A program made the position numbers and the translations under genes. Shown here piece after piece: positions 38,301-46,300 of a stretch of 64,000 bases of DNA (the stretch's first letter is position 1; each line of letters starts with the position of its first letter). The notes beneath the pieces were generated by a model that worked only from the letters and a program-made list of their open reading frames with translations, had not been told where the DNA came from and did no database searches. Origin of the DNA: Leucobacter massiliensis (GTDB lineage: Bacteria; Actinomycetota; Actinomycetes; Actinomycetales; Microbacteriaceae); assembly GCF_002982315.1 (NCBI RefSeq), contig NZ_MWZD01000022.1, forward strand, positions 1 through 64,000, written 5' to 3'.

Positions 38301-38912
38301 CTGAACACGGACAGCGTCGCCCTGCGGGAGGACACCCGCAGCCGGCTCGGTATCGCACCGGGAACGCGCGCGGTGCTCTACGCGCCGACGTTCCGCGACT
38401 ATCTCTCGGCCGACGACACGACGGCGAAGCTCGTGGAGCTGTTCGACGCCGAGCAGCTGTCGGCAGCGCTCGGACCCGGATACGCGGTGCTGCTGCGCGG
38501 CCACCCCTTCAATGCTCGCGCGGGCGGCCGCCGGGGACCCGGCGGGGTGATCGACGTGACCGACTACCCCGACATCAATCACCTGATCCTCGCGTCCGAT
38601 ATCGGCGTGCTGGATTACTCATCGCTGCGCTTCGACTACGCTCTGACCGGTAAGCCCACGCTCTTCTTCGTGCCTGACGAAGAGCGCTACTTCGCGGGCA
38701 GGGAAGGCTTCCTGCCGTACGGCGAGACGGTGTTCGGGCCGCGGATCGAGTCGGCGAGCGAGCTGCTCGATGCGATCCGGGATGCGGATGCCCTGCGGGC
38801 GAAATTCGAGCCGCAGCGACAGGAATTCGTCGCCCGCTTTCTGCCCCTCGAGGACGGTAAGGCCACGCAGCGCCTCGTCGACGCGGTGTTCGCGCCGCGC
38901 GGGGACGCGTGA
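35370..38912 (+). CDS. Giant bifunctional GT2 glycosyltransferase / CDP-polyol phosphotransferase, copy 2
   Basis: 1180 aa, GTG overlapping the copy 1 stop. Same order as copy 1: GT-A domain from ~43 (VVPVYNVEAYL, DDGSPDGS, FIDSDDF), beta-rich middle, and C-terminal phosphotransferase with ETFHGYPFK (His906), RGHPFNAR (His1045) and LDYSSLRFDYAL. Whole-length similarity to copy 1 shows an old tandem duplication; the termini and middle differ most. One copy may prime or alternate with the other, so that sugar and polyol phosphate units are laid down in a fixed order. Confidence 0.9.
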   Translation: MSRALEKTSANPALTARMKTELRRAVRRVRHAAARPYRAGMLSIVVPVYNVEAYLEQCLRSLMHQRYHNVQIIVVDDGSPDGSLAIARRLAREDARIEIVRQPNGGLSAARNTGVRHARGEFLTFIDSDDFIEPDAYARAVASLQSSGSDFAVMSYRREKNGRFFPAGRWIRDAHRRELIGTTLEEHPEIMVNTIATSKVYRRQFWDAQRFSFPEGYLYEDQIMTMEAYAAARAIDFLETVGLNWRVRTDNSSITQNAVSARNLRDFEFAIKRAVGVLEERGAHVARDRRVLQILSNNYGDLLPYLRAIDSEGWPHFIELTRFLWDRLTDDTRAELEARRKILLALCLAGEKELALEFLAAGGWNRDHFGGLPLGDRIVGEFPLSDRLREVLPADVFEFGLPETGLHATLRRVGAGDAGVIRLDFFAHINHLRMDEAEFTTRAWLLGEDGLRTELATSRRRDDADAVGHTRRYADMSFGAASAEIPYALLGRDAVFTIEVEIESGELTRRGELTADAQSVLALPLDIGDGERFAAFAAEADHAPVRLHAFAPQPRVEAARVEQGRFVLTLSHPSDLDEVTIGEGAGSAAASLTRAEPGRYEASFALESVREASRRHGEARLRARSGQIESYPLLDRPILAGELYATPLFPRRGDAPGICAVVDLSGAVLVEELEIANDRAVVTGRAFGPLSSELVADGPGGAVPAETRRDGDGIVITVPLVQGRWGLPPAGIKPGRYTFRAEEPSESTRLYLGHGVVSRFPLRRTGGRFQLTAMRNGRGDFVMSVAPPIPADQQGYGNRWRWRDWSHRLSPDGRRRAVLFRNLYGEHANDSALAVHEELRRRGSELELLWAVKDASIRLPEGAVPVLEETKAYAEAFATADYVMVNVHQPDWYSKRPGQVLVETFHGYPFKLAGRPWWKKLGFGPERIESFMRRAEEWDYLVSPAPYATGFLREFWRPDTPLPGEILEIGYPRNDALLNTDSVALREDTRSRLGIAPGTRAVLYAPTFRDYLSADDTTAKLVELFDAEQLSAALGPGYAVLLRGHPFNARAGGRRGPGGVIDVTDYPDINHLILASDIGVLDYSSLRFDYALTGKPTLFFVPDEERYFAGREGFLPYGETVFGPRIESASELLDAIRDADALRAKFEPQRQEFVARFLPLEDGKATQRLVDAVFAPRGDA

Positions 38913-38979
38913 CCGGCATGCGGGGCCGGTGCGCGGGGAGCGGCCGTCACGGCTTGCAGCGAGAGACACGGAGGCCGTT

Positions 38980-40539
38980 GTGAAGATCGTAGTGCTCGGA
39001 GACGTCAGCGGAGCCGGACAGTACCACCTCGGCGACGAAGCCATGACCGAGGTGGCCATCGAGCAACTTCGTCGTCGCGGCGCGGAAGTCACCTTGATCG
39101 CCGGGGAGGTTGACATCTCGGGACCTTTCTACGACGTCACTGCCGTCCCGCGATTCGGCTTCTGGCGTCCTGAGAGCAGGCGCGGGAAGCAGGACCTTCT
39201 CGATCGCATTCTCGCCGAGGTCCGGAACGGATCGCCGTCGACCGCGGAGCTGGCTGCTACGGTTGGGGCGGTGCGCGAAGCGCGGGCCGTGGTGATCGCG
39301 GGCGGCGGCAATCTGAACTCGCGAAATACGCCGAATCACATCTTCGACCGGCTCGCGCTGAAGCGAATCGCTGAGCATTTTGAAGTTCCGCTCTACGTGA
39401 GCAGCCAGACCGTCGGGCCGGAACTGGCATGGGCAGACCGCGTGATGATCGCCGAAATCATGAGCTACGCCCGTGTGGTCGGTGCGCGGGAGTCCTACAC
39501 CGCCGAGCTCATCGCGGAGATCACCGGAGGCCGTGCGCGCGTGGTGAGAACCCTCGACGATGCGGTGCTGCTCGAGCCCTCCGAGGACGCGATGGAGCTC
39601 TCGGCGCGCCTCGGGCTCCCGGATCGCTACGCGGTCGGCAGCTTCACCTATCACGCCTGGTCGACGGGGCTGCCGCGCTATCAGCTGTACCGCGAGATCG
39701 CGCGGGCGCTCGATGAGGTCTGCGAGCGGCGGGACCTTGACATCGTGCTGCTGCCGCACATGGGCGTGCTCGGCGAGAGTGAGCAGCGTGGCGATCGCAA
39801 CGACGTCTACTGCCACGACGCCATCGTCGCCGCCTCACGGAGCGGCCGCATCCGCTCCCTGCCGATGATTTCGGCGCGAGAAGTGCTGGCGGTGACTGCG
39901 GACGCGGAGTTCTCGATCTCAACCCGCTACCACCCGCTCGTTTTCGGCGCGGCGCTGGGCGTTCCCGCCATCGGTCTCGTGACCAGCTTCTACTCCTCCG
40001 TGCGCATGCGCGGCGCGCTCGACAACTTCGGGCTTTCGGCCTTCGCGATTCCGTTCGAGTCGTGGCGTTCGGTCTTCGCAGCCCGCGTGCTCGACGCGCT
40101 GAGCCGTGACGCGCCGGTGCTCCGGCGACACGCGACTCGCGTCTCGGAGTTCGTGCGCGAGTATCAGTCGTCGTGGTGGGACGGTGTCGTGGCGGACATC
40201 TCGGGCCACGGCGAGCTCATGACCAGCGACGCCGTGTTCAGCGGGGGCTACTCCTGGGCCGCGAGCGAAGCGGACGCCGATCTCCTGCTCACGCACAGGC
40301 TTGCGCACGACGCCACGAACATCGATCGGCTGAACGTCGATTTCTCCGTGGAGCAACTTCGTGAGCAGCTTGTGGAATCCGAGAAGCGGATTGACGAGCT
40401 CGAGCGAGAACTGCACGCATTGCGGGATGAGACGCAGCGCGAGGCGGCTCAGCTGCGCCACCGCACCCGGCCACCGGGAGCTGCGCTGCGCGACCGCATC
40501 AACGCATGGCGTCGGTCCAGGCTCGGATCCGGCAAGTAG
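38980..40539 (+). CDS. Polysaccharide pyruvyl transferase family protein (CsaB/WcaK-like)
   Basis: 519 aa from the GTG with GGAGG 5 nt upstream. The N-terminal VVLGDVSGAGQYHLGDEAM matches the start of the family, VIAGGGNLNS is the first Rossmann loop, and STRYHPLVFGAALGVPAIGL is the conserved C-terminal RxH motif. These enzymes transfer pyruvate from PEP onto a sugar as a ketal. A coiled coil lies at ~450-500. The gene sits between the polymerases and the exporter, so the polymer is probably pyruvylated; in other Gram-positives that modification (CsaB) is the ligand of SLH domains. Confidence 0.88.
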   Translation: MKIVVLGDVSGAGQYHLGDEAMTEVAIEQLRRRGAEVTLIAGEVDISGPFYDVTAVPRFGFWRPESRRGKQDLLDRILAEVRNGSPSTAELAATVGAVREARAVVIAGGGNLNSRNTPNHIFDRLALKRIAEHFEVPLYVSSQTVGPELAWADRVMIAEIMSYARVVGARESYTAELIAEITGGRARVVRTLDDAVLLEPSEDAMELSARLGLPDRYAVGSFTYHAWSTGLPRYQLYREIARALDEVCERRDLDIVLLPHMGVLGESEQRGDRNDVYCHDAIVAASRSGRIRSLPMISAREVLAVTADAEFSISTRYHPLVFGAALGVPAIGLVTSFYSSVRMRGALDNFGLSAFAIPFESWRSVFAARVLDALSRDAPVLRRHATRVSEFVREYQSSWWDGVVADISGHGELMTSDAVFSGGYSWAASEADADLLLTHRLAHDATNIDRLNVDFSVEQLREQLVESEKRIDELERELHALRDETQREAAQLRHRTRPPGAALRDRINAWRRSRLGSGK

Positions 40540-40608
40540 CACACCGTCGGCTCCGGAGGAGTGCCACCCGGGACGGACTCGCTTGCGCAGCCCACAGACT
40601 CCGAAAGG

Positions 40609-40614
40609 TACACT
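40609..40614 (+). promoter_or_regulatory. -10 box (TACACT) of the exporter genes, leaderless type
   Basis: TACACT is followed by 8 nt and the GTG at 40623. TTGCGC at 40583-40588 is a weak, widely spaced -35 candidate. Confidence 0.5.
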
Positions 40615-40622
40615 GGCAAATT

Positions 40623-41489
40623 GTGATTCAGGCATCTGTGCGGAACGACCCGGAGTTCGATACTCCGGGCGCGACGAGGGGTCTCCTCGACGTCGTGAGA
40701 CACCGCTATCTGCTCTCCCTGCTGCTGAAGAAGGGCATCAGGACCCGCTATTACGGCTCGACGCTCGGGTGGATCTGGTCCTACGTCCGGCCCGCCGCCC
40801 AGTTCCTCATGTACTACCTCGTGATCGGGGTGATCATGGGGGCCAACCGCGGAATCGACTATTTCCCGATCTATCTGTTCTCGGGGATCGTCGCGGTGAA
40901 TCTCTTCAGTGAAGCGCTGCGCAATACCACCTCGGCCATTACCGACAATGGCTCGCTGATCAAGAAGATCTATCTTCCGCGCGAGCTGTTCCCGGTCGCC
41001 GCGTTGGGTGTCGCGCTCGTACACTTCCTGCCGCAGGCCGTCCTGCTGCTTCTCGTCGCATTGCTGAACGGGTGGACCATCGGTTGGCTGGCACTCGCAG
41101 GCTTCGCGGGGGGCGTGCTGCTGATCCTCGGTTTCGCGCTCGGGCTGGGCCTCTTCTTCGGGGCGATCAACGTCGCATACCGAGACGCGAAGAACGTGGT
41201 CGACCTCATCCTCATGTTCGCCACCTGGGCTTCGCCCGTGCTCTACTCGTGGCAGATGGTTCACGACCGGGCGCCGTCCTGGCTGTATCACCTCTATATG
41301 GCGAACCCGATGACGACAGCGGTGGAGCTCTTCCACGACGCGTTCTGGCTGCCTCTGGCCCCCGATACGCCGCGGCCTCCCGATCTGCTCATGAACGTGG
41401 GGATCGGCGCAGGGCTCGTCCTGGTCACTCTCCTCATCGGTCAGCTCGTGTTCCGCCGCCGGGAGGTGACTTTTGCCCAGTATCTCTGA
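40623..41489 (+). CDS. ABC-2 type polysaccharide/teichoic acid exporter permease (TagG-like)
   Basis: 288 aa from the GTG downstream of TACACT; upstream frame is not used. It has the TagG/Wzm pattern: basic N-terminus (LLKKGIRTRYYGSTLGWIWSYVRPA, shown in part here as its amphipathic lead-in), then six hydrophobic helices, with the IYLPRELFP coupling segment and NVAYRDAKNV loop. It would carry lipid-linked wall polymer across the membrane together with the ATPase that overlaps its 3' end. Position after the polymerases and pyruvyl transferase suggests that the finished, pyruvylated polymer is the cargo. Confidence 0.91.
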   Translation: MIQASVRNDPEFDTPGATRGLLDVVRHRYLLSLLLKKGIRTRYYGSTLGWIWSYVRPAAQFLMYYLVIGVIMGANRGIDYFPIYLFSGIVAVNLFSEALRNTTSAITDNGSLIKKIYLPRELFPVAALGVALVHFLPQAVLLLLVALLNGWTIGWLALAGFAGGVLLILGFALGLGLFFGAINVAYRDAKNVVDLILMFATWASPVLYSWQMVHDRAPSWLYHLYMANPMTTAVELFHDAFWLPLAPDTPRPPDLLMNVGIGAGLVLVTLLIGQLVFRRREVTFAQYL

Positions 41490-42597
41490 GCCACGGCCGG
41501 ATGAAACGGCCAAGCCCGCCATCGTGCTCCATGATGTGCGCAAGACGTTCAAGATCAAGCACACCCAGTCGTTCAAGGAGACTTTCATCGCTGCGCTCAA
41601 GCGCAAGTCGCTCTCGACCGACTTCAACGCGGTCGACGGCGTGAGCCTTGAGGTGCCTCAGGGACAGTCGGTCGCGCTGATGGGCCGGAACGGCTCCGGC
41701 AAGTCCACGACACTGAAGATGCTGTCGGGTGTGCTGCGCCCCGATGCCGGTTGGATCCGCACCCGGGGGAGAATCGCCGGGCTCCTGGAGGTCGGGGCGG
41801 GTTTCCATCCTGATCTCACCGGGCGCGAGAATGTGTACCTCAACGCGGCGATCCTGGGCATGTCGAGGGAGGAGGTCGACGAGCGCTTCGATGACATCCT
41901 CGCCTTCTCAGAGATCGGTGAGTTCATCGACACCGAGGTCAAGCGCTACTCCTCGGGCATGTACTCCCGCCTGGGCTTCTCCGTCGCGGTGCACACTGAG
42001 CTCGACGTGCTTCTCGTCGACGAGATCCTGTCGGTCGGTGACGCGCAATTCCGTGAGAAGTGCAATTTGCGCATGCTGGAGCTGCGGGAGCAGGGCAAGA
42101 CGATCTTCGTGGTGAGCCATGCGGCGGGACAGGTGAAGCAGCTCTGCGAGCGCGGTGTCGTGCTGCAGAACGGCAGGATCGCCTTCGACGGGCCCATCGA
42201 TGAGGCGATCGAGTTCATGAAGCCGAACTACGGCGCTCCCGCAGGGGGCTGGCCGATCGTCGACGCCATCCGGAAGGTGTACGACCGGAGCCCCAGCCGC
42301 TACGGCAGGGCGGTGCAGGAGCGGGTGAGGATCGAAGAGAACGGCGGAGGCTACCAGCAGGAGTTCGAGAGCGGTCTCATCACCTTCTCGGAGGCGCTGG
42401 GCGAGGGTTTCGGCGTCGCCAAGGGCTCCTTCACCACTGAGTACCTCGCCAGGGGAGGGGCAGCCGGGCCGTGGGGTTTCATCGCCGGGGAGGTCACCGG
42501 CACCGTGAAGGGCGGGGACCGGGCGCTGCGGTTCCAGCACGGCACCGCAGGCTACGATCCTGTCGTCGGGGTCCACTTCACCGAGCGGTCCGCCTGA
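41473..42597 (+). CDS. Polysaccharide/teichoic acid exporter ATPase (TagH-like) with LGFP-like tail
   Basis: 374 aa, TTG start inside the permease gene with GGGAGG ahead. Walker A GRNGSGKS at ~72-79, the Q-loop region LLEVGAGFHPDLTG typical of TagH/Wzt, signature YSSGM near 158, Walker B LLVDE and the H-loop VVSHA are intact. After ~270 a ~100-residue tail follows with GGGYQQEFESG and ARGGAAGPWGF, resembling LGFP repeats, which elsewhere are found in secreted wall-binding proteins. In Wzt proteins the C-terminal domain selects polymers, so this tail may read the cargo. Confidence 0.88.
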   Translation: MPSISEPRPDETAKPAIVLHDVRKTFKIKHTQSFKETFIAALKRKSLSTDFNAVDGVSLEVPQGQSVALMGRNGSGKSTTLKMLSGVLRPDAGWIRTRGRIAGLLEVGAGFHPDLTGRENVYLNAAILGMSREEVDERFDDILAFSEIGEFIDTEVKRYSSGMYSRLGFSVAVHTELDVLLVDEILSVGDAQFREKCNLRMLELREQGKTIFVVSHAAGQVKQLCERGVVLQNGRIAFDGPIDEAIEFMKPNYGAPAGGWPIVDAIRKVYDRSPSRYGRAVQERVRIEENGGGYQQEFESGLITFSEALGEGFGVAKGSFTTEYLARGGAAGPWGFIAGEVTGTVKGGDRALRFQHGTAGYDPVVGVHFTERSA

Positions 42598-42608
42598 GAG
42601 AACAGGCG

Positions 42609-42640
42609 GGCCCGGGCCGCGCTGCCAGCGCGCCCGGGCC
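42609..42640. terminator. Strong bidirectional terminator hairpin
   Basis: GGCCCGGGC and GCCCGGGCC form a 9-bp stem; inside, GCGCT/AGCGC extends it around a GCC loop with one bulged C. It lies between the convergent exporter ATPase and SLH/EEP genes. No U-tract, as is common in high-GC actinobacteria. Confidence 0.8.
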
Positions 42641-42654
42641 TGTGCCGAAGGGGC

Positions 42655-44979
42655 CTAGAGCAGGATCTCCGCACGCAACATGACGTGATCCGAAGGCGCG
42701 GCTCCCTGCACCGTACCGCTGTTGTCGATGTTCAGCATGGTCTCCCACACCGGAACCCGAGACACGCCTTTGACGAGGATGTAGTCGAGATTGTTGCCGA
42801 CGTTCGTCACCTGTCGGAACGAGTCGTTCCAGCATTTCGCGATGTTCGACGAGCCGCTCGAGGCGAGGGCGTACTGCTTCGCGAAGCCGTTGAAGCTGTT
42901 GCAGTTCGCCCGGCCGACGTAGGCGGTACGCAGGCCCGTGTCCTGGCGTGTGTACGACGCCGGGCGTGTGCCCATCACGTTCTTGTACCCGTTGTTCGTG
43001 AAAGACCCGACGATCCGCGTGTAGTCGTTGCCGCCGCTCGTCCAGTGGTTGGTGTTGAAGTCGCCCGTGAGGACCACCGGCAGCTTCGCGGTGTTCAGCT
43101 CGTCGATCAGTGTGCGGGCCGCCTTCGCGTGGGCCTCCCGCTTGGCCGTGTCGCTCGGGTGCAGGTGGAGCGTCGCGAAGAAGAATCGCTTGCCCGTGGC
43201 CTTCTGCTCGAACACCGCGTAGGCCAGGTAGCGCTCCATCTCCTTGTCGAACGCCCAGCCGCTCGGGTTCTCCCCGCCGAGGATCCGGCTGCCCTGCGAC
43301 ACCATGGTCACGGTGTCGGGGTTGTAGGCGATGCGGACGTCGAGCGAGGCGCCGTTGTTCACGTACTGGCAGCGCTTCGTGCCGCCGGAGGAGGGGTCGG
43401 CTGGGTTCCAGGCGTTCGCGCAGTTCCAGGGGTACTCGTTCGTCAGCTTGTAGCTCGTGCCGCCCGCGCTCTTGAAGCCGCGCACCACGTCGCCGTAGAA
43501 GCGGGTGTTGACACCGACCGGGTGCCCGGTTCCCGGGTCGCCGCTCGCGGTGACGGGGTTGAAGCTCGCCTCCTGCAGTGCGATCACGTCGGGGTGCCGC
43601 GAGTTCACGCGTTCCCACACCGCCTGACGGCGCTCCTTCCACAGGACCCACGGGCTGGTCGCCGGCTTCGAAGCGGCGACGTTGAAGGTGGCGACGCTCA
43701 CCGGCGCCAGGGCCGTCGTGTGCGCGGTGAGTTTCGCCGCCGTCCCGATCGCCTTCCCCGAACCGTTAAGCGCCGTCAGCGTGACGAAGTAGTCGAGATC
43801 GGGGCGGAGCCCCGAGACGAGCTGGGCCGTGCCGGTGGTCTCGACGGTGCTTGCAAGCTCCCCGCCACGAGCACGCGACCAGGCGAGGCGATACTTCGCA
43901 GCGCCGCTCACCGCGGGCCAGGCGAGGGTGAGCGAGGAGGTCGTGCGAGAACTGACGCTGAGCGCGCCCGGGCTGGGAGCCGTCGCGGCGGAGGCCTTGC
44001 CGCCGTAGTACTTCCGTTCGAAGCGGGAGAGGAACGCGGCCATCGCCTGCCGCTCGACGGAGGCGTTCGGCTTGAAGGTGCCGTCCTTGTAGCCGGTGGT
44101 GACGCCCGTGCTGGCGAGCCACTCGACTTCGCGGTAGAACTGGTGGCTGCGCGGCACATCCGTGAAACTGGGGGTCGCCGGCGCGGTGAACGCGGGCTTG
44201 CCCGCCGCGCGGTAGAGGAACGCGGCCATGGCCTGCCGCTCGACGGCGCCGCCCGGGCTGAAGCGCCCGTCCGCATAGCCGGTCGTGATGCCGTTGGCAC
44301 TCAACCAGATGATCTCCGAGAAGAACTTGTGTCCGGTGCCCACGTCCGTGAACGGCGAGAAGGTCTGCGGCGGAAGCGGGACGCCGGTGTCGAAGCGCTC
44401 GAGAAACGCGGCCATGGCCTCCCGCGTGACCGCGCTCTTCGGGCGGAACGTTCCGTCCGCGTAGCCGGTGGTGACCCGCGTTCCCGCGAGCCAGGCGATC
44501 TCAGCCGCGAACTGGTGGTTCGCGGGCACATCGGCGAAGGGCCCGGCGCCGCTCGCGGCGGCCTGCAGGGATTGCGCGGCGGTGTCCTCGCCGAGGGGCT
44601 CGGCGCCTTCGGGGGCTTCAGAGTCGGATTCCTCGGGCGCTTCGGGTGCGGATTCCCCGGGCTCCGCGGGCACGGACTCCTCGGGAAGGGGAGCCTCGGG
44701 ATCGCTGCTCGGCGCGGGCGCGCCGGGGTCCGCCCCGTCAGGCTCTGAGCCCTCCGCCGAAGGCTGCTCGCCGTCTCCTCCGGGATCGTCCGCGCCGGGG
44801 CTCTCGGGAGCGTCGGCCGGCGGCTCGCCGGGCTCGCTGAGCGGCCAGTGCTCGGGCTCCTCGACTGCTGAGGCGGGGAGGGCCCCGCCGAGCAGCAGCG
44901 CGGCAACGATCGGTACGAGCGCCAGGGCGCGCAGCGGACGGCGCGCCGAACGGTTGTCGGGGGGAAGGACGCTGGGCAC
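42655..44979 (-). CDS. Secreted SLH-repeat / Fn3 / endonuclease-exonuclease-phosphatase protein
   Basis: 774 aa, GTG start behind GAGGAG. Signal peptide ~1-38 (ends PASAVEE), a very acidic Pro/Glu linker to ~145, three SLH-like repeats (~145-323: ITTGYADG, ERQAMAAFL), one fibronectin III domain (~333-420), then an EEP domain (~427-774) with LQEASFN, TGDFNTNH and SDHVML. Unlike the other two SLH proteins here the repeats are at the N-terminal side. It is likely a wall-bound extracellular nuclease or phosphodiesterase; no sortase motif is seen. Confidence 0.9.
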   Translation of the reverse strand: MPSVLPPDNRSARRPLRALALVPIVAALLLGGALPASAVEEPEHWPLSEPGEPPADAPESPGADDPGGDGEQPSAEGSEPDGADPGAPAPSSDPEAPLPEESVPAEPGESAPEAPEESDSEAPEGAEPLGEDTAAQSLQAAASGAGPFADVPANHQFAAEIAWLAGTRVTTGYADGTFRPKSAVTREAMAAFLERFDTGVPLPPQTFSPFTDVGTGHKFFSEIIWLSANGITTGYADGRFSPGGAVERQAMAAFLYRAAGKPAFTAPATPSFTDVPRSHQFYREVEWLASTGVTTGYKDGTFKPNASVERQAMAAFLSRFERKYYGGKASAATAPSPGALSVSSRTTSSLTLAWPAVSGAAKYRLAWSRARGGELASTVETTGTAQLVSGLRPDLDYFVTLTALNGSGKAIGTAAKLTAHTTALAPVSVATFNVAASKPATSPWVLWKERRQAVWERVNSRHPDVIALQEASFNPVTASGDPGTGHPVGVNTRFYGDVVRGFKSAGGTSYKLTNEYPWNCANAWNPADPSSGGTKRCQYVNNGASLDVRIAYNPDTVTMVSQGSRILGGENPSGWAFDKEMERYLAYAVFEQKATGKRFFFATLHLHPSDTAKREAHAKAARTLIDELNTAKLPVVLTGDFNTNHWTSGGNDYTRIVGSFTNNGYKNVMGTRPASYTRQDTGLRTAYVGRANCNSFNGFAKQYALASSGSSNIAKCWNDSFRQVTNVGNNLDYILVKGVSRVPVWETMLNIDNSGTVQGAAPSDHVMLRAEILL

Positions 44980-45010
44980 AGGATCTCCTCATCGAGGCTG
45001 CATGGATTGC

Positions 45011-45026
45011 GACGCGCATTCGCGTC
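45011..45026. other. Perfect small hairpin upstream of the SLH/EEP gene
   Basis: GACGCG-CATT-CGCGTC, a 6-bp stem with a 4-nt loop, lies after the stop of the DUF2304 gene and in the leader of the SLH/EEP gene. TAGCAT (minus strand, 45044-45039) just upstream is a possible -10 for the latter. It may act as terminator, attenuator or operator. Confidence 0.45.
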
Positions 45027-45057
45027 GGGGTGGAGGCTATGCTATCGCTATCCTCCG

Positions 45058-45498
45058 CTACAGGCGATCCTTCCCGCCGTCCTGGCGCGAGGGTCGACTC
45101 GTCCCGCTCTGGGCCGGACCGGCGTCCAGCGCCGGGCCCGCGCCCTGCAAACGCTCGTCCTCCGGCCAGAGCGGCCGCTGGAGGGCGATGGTGCGGGCGA
45201 GTTCCGTGATCCGGGCGTCCTGCGTGCTGCGCTTGCGGGCGGAGGTGAGCGCGTTGCCGATGAACGCGATGAGCAGCGCGTAGAGCAGCAGGTCGGCGCC
45301 CCGGCCCACGCCCACGCTGACGGCGAGGTCGTTGACGATCGCCGGGAAGAGCACGGCGACGATCGCGGCGACGAGGAAGACGAGCAGCGCGATGGTGCGG
45401 ATCGCCTGGGCGCGGGCCGAGCCGCCCGAACGCATCAGCGCCGCCGCGAAGAGGACGAAGGCGATCACGAGGATCGACTTGATGATGATCTGGTCCAT
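45058..45498 (-). CDS. DUF2304 membrane protein
   Basis: 146 aa from the ATG preceded by GGAGGCGGG; the longer frame overlaps the upstream gene. Three hydrophobic helices fill residues ~3-85, followed by a short coiled coil and an acidic/basic tail without fold. DUF2304 proteins are regularly encoded next to polyprenyl-phosphate GT2 enzymes, as here and again at 56363, and are thought to assist them at the membrane. The stop codon of the GT2 gene lies 8 bp upstream. Confidence 0.85.
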   Translation of the reverse strand: MDQIIIKSILVIAFVLFAAALMRSGGSARAQAIRTIALLVFLVAAIVAVLFPAIVNDLAVSVGVGRGADLLLYALLIAFIGNALTSARKRSTQDARITELARTIALQRPLWPEDERLQGAGPALDAGPAQSGTSRPSRQDGGKDRL

Positions 45499-45506
45499 CC
45501 CGCCTC

Positions 45507-46190
45507 CTACTTCACGAACAGTTCGCTGAGGATGTTCACCGAGTTCCACAGCGACTGGCCCTTCGCGCGGGAGTAGTCGGTGTAGATGATGTGCACCGGC
45601 TCCTCCGCGTATCGCAGTCGCTGCTTGCCGATCTGGGCGACGATCTCGCTCGCGTGCGCCATGCGGTTCTGGCGGATCCGGATCCGGCTCGCGGCGTCTC
45701 GGTTCAGGGCGCGCAGCCCGTTGTGGGCATCGGTGAGCTTGACGCCGGTGCTCAGGCGCTCGAAGGCGACCGCGAGGCGCAGCACGATTCGCTTCAGAGT
45801 GCCCGCCTGGGTGCGGCCGTCGAGGAAGCGCGAGCCGATCACGATGTCGAGGGGCTCTTCGCGGAGGCGCTGCACCATGTGCTCGGCGTCCTCGGTGCGG
45901 TGCTGGCCGTCGGAGTCGAAGGTGACGAAGTACTCGGCCCCGGGCTGCGCGAGCGCGAAGTCGAGGCCCGTCTGCAGGGCCGCGCCCTGCCCCAGGTTGA
46001 TGGGGTGGCGCACCACGACCGCGCCTCCGGCGAGCGCTTCCGCCACGGAGCCGTCGCTGCTGCCGTCGTCGACGCAGACGATGTTCGGAAAGACCTCGCG
46101 TGCTGCGGACACGACCTCGCGCACCACCTGCCCCTCGTTGTAGAGCGGCACGACGAGCCAGGTGTCCGCGTTGCGCGGTGCATCAGACAT
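45507..46190 (-). CDS. GT2 glycosyltransferase, polyprenyl-phosphate sugar synthase-like
   Basis: 227 aa from the ATG at 46190; the frame is open far upstream as a shadow of another gene. GT-A domain: VVPLYNEGQVV, VCVDDGSSDGS, HPINLGQGAALQTG and FDSDGQH as metal site, typical of dolichol-phosphate mannose synthase relatives. It would load a sugar from a nucleotide donor onto undecaprenyl phosphate in the cytoplasm. The DUF2304 gene follows. A second pair of the same type, in opposite order of orientation, is at 55605-56794. Confidence 0.88.
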   Translation of the reverse strand: MSDAPRNADTWLVVPLYNEGQVVREVVSAAREVFPNIVCVDDGSSDGSVAEALAGGAVVVRHPINLGQGAALQTGLDFALAQPGAEYFVTFDSDGQHRTEDAEHMVQRLREEPLDIVIGSRFLDGRTQAGTLKRIVLRLAVAFERLSTGVKLTDAHNGLRALNRDAASRIRIRQNRMAHASEIVAQIGKQRLRYAEEPVHIIYTDYSRAKGQSLWNSVNILSELFVK

Positions 46191-46300
46191 GCGTGAGCCC
46201 TTCGGACTGGGAGGGTGGGGTCGGAACGGCGGATCGCCGCACTCCAGTGTAGTTGCCGCCCGCGTCGCCGAGAACCCTGGGCCGTGGCCGCGGCGGGAGG

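Noticed and set aside
27182-42597. Possible mobile element or integrated plasmid carrying the glycopolymer island
   Set aside because: No transposase, integrase, tRNA target or flanking direct repeats were found; only composition hints at transfer.
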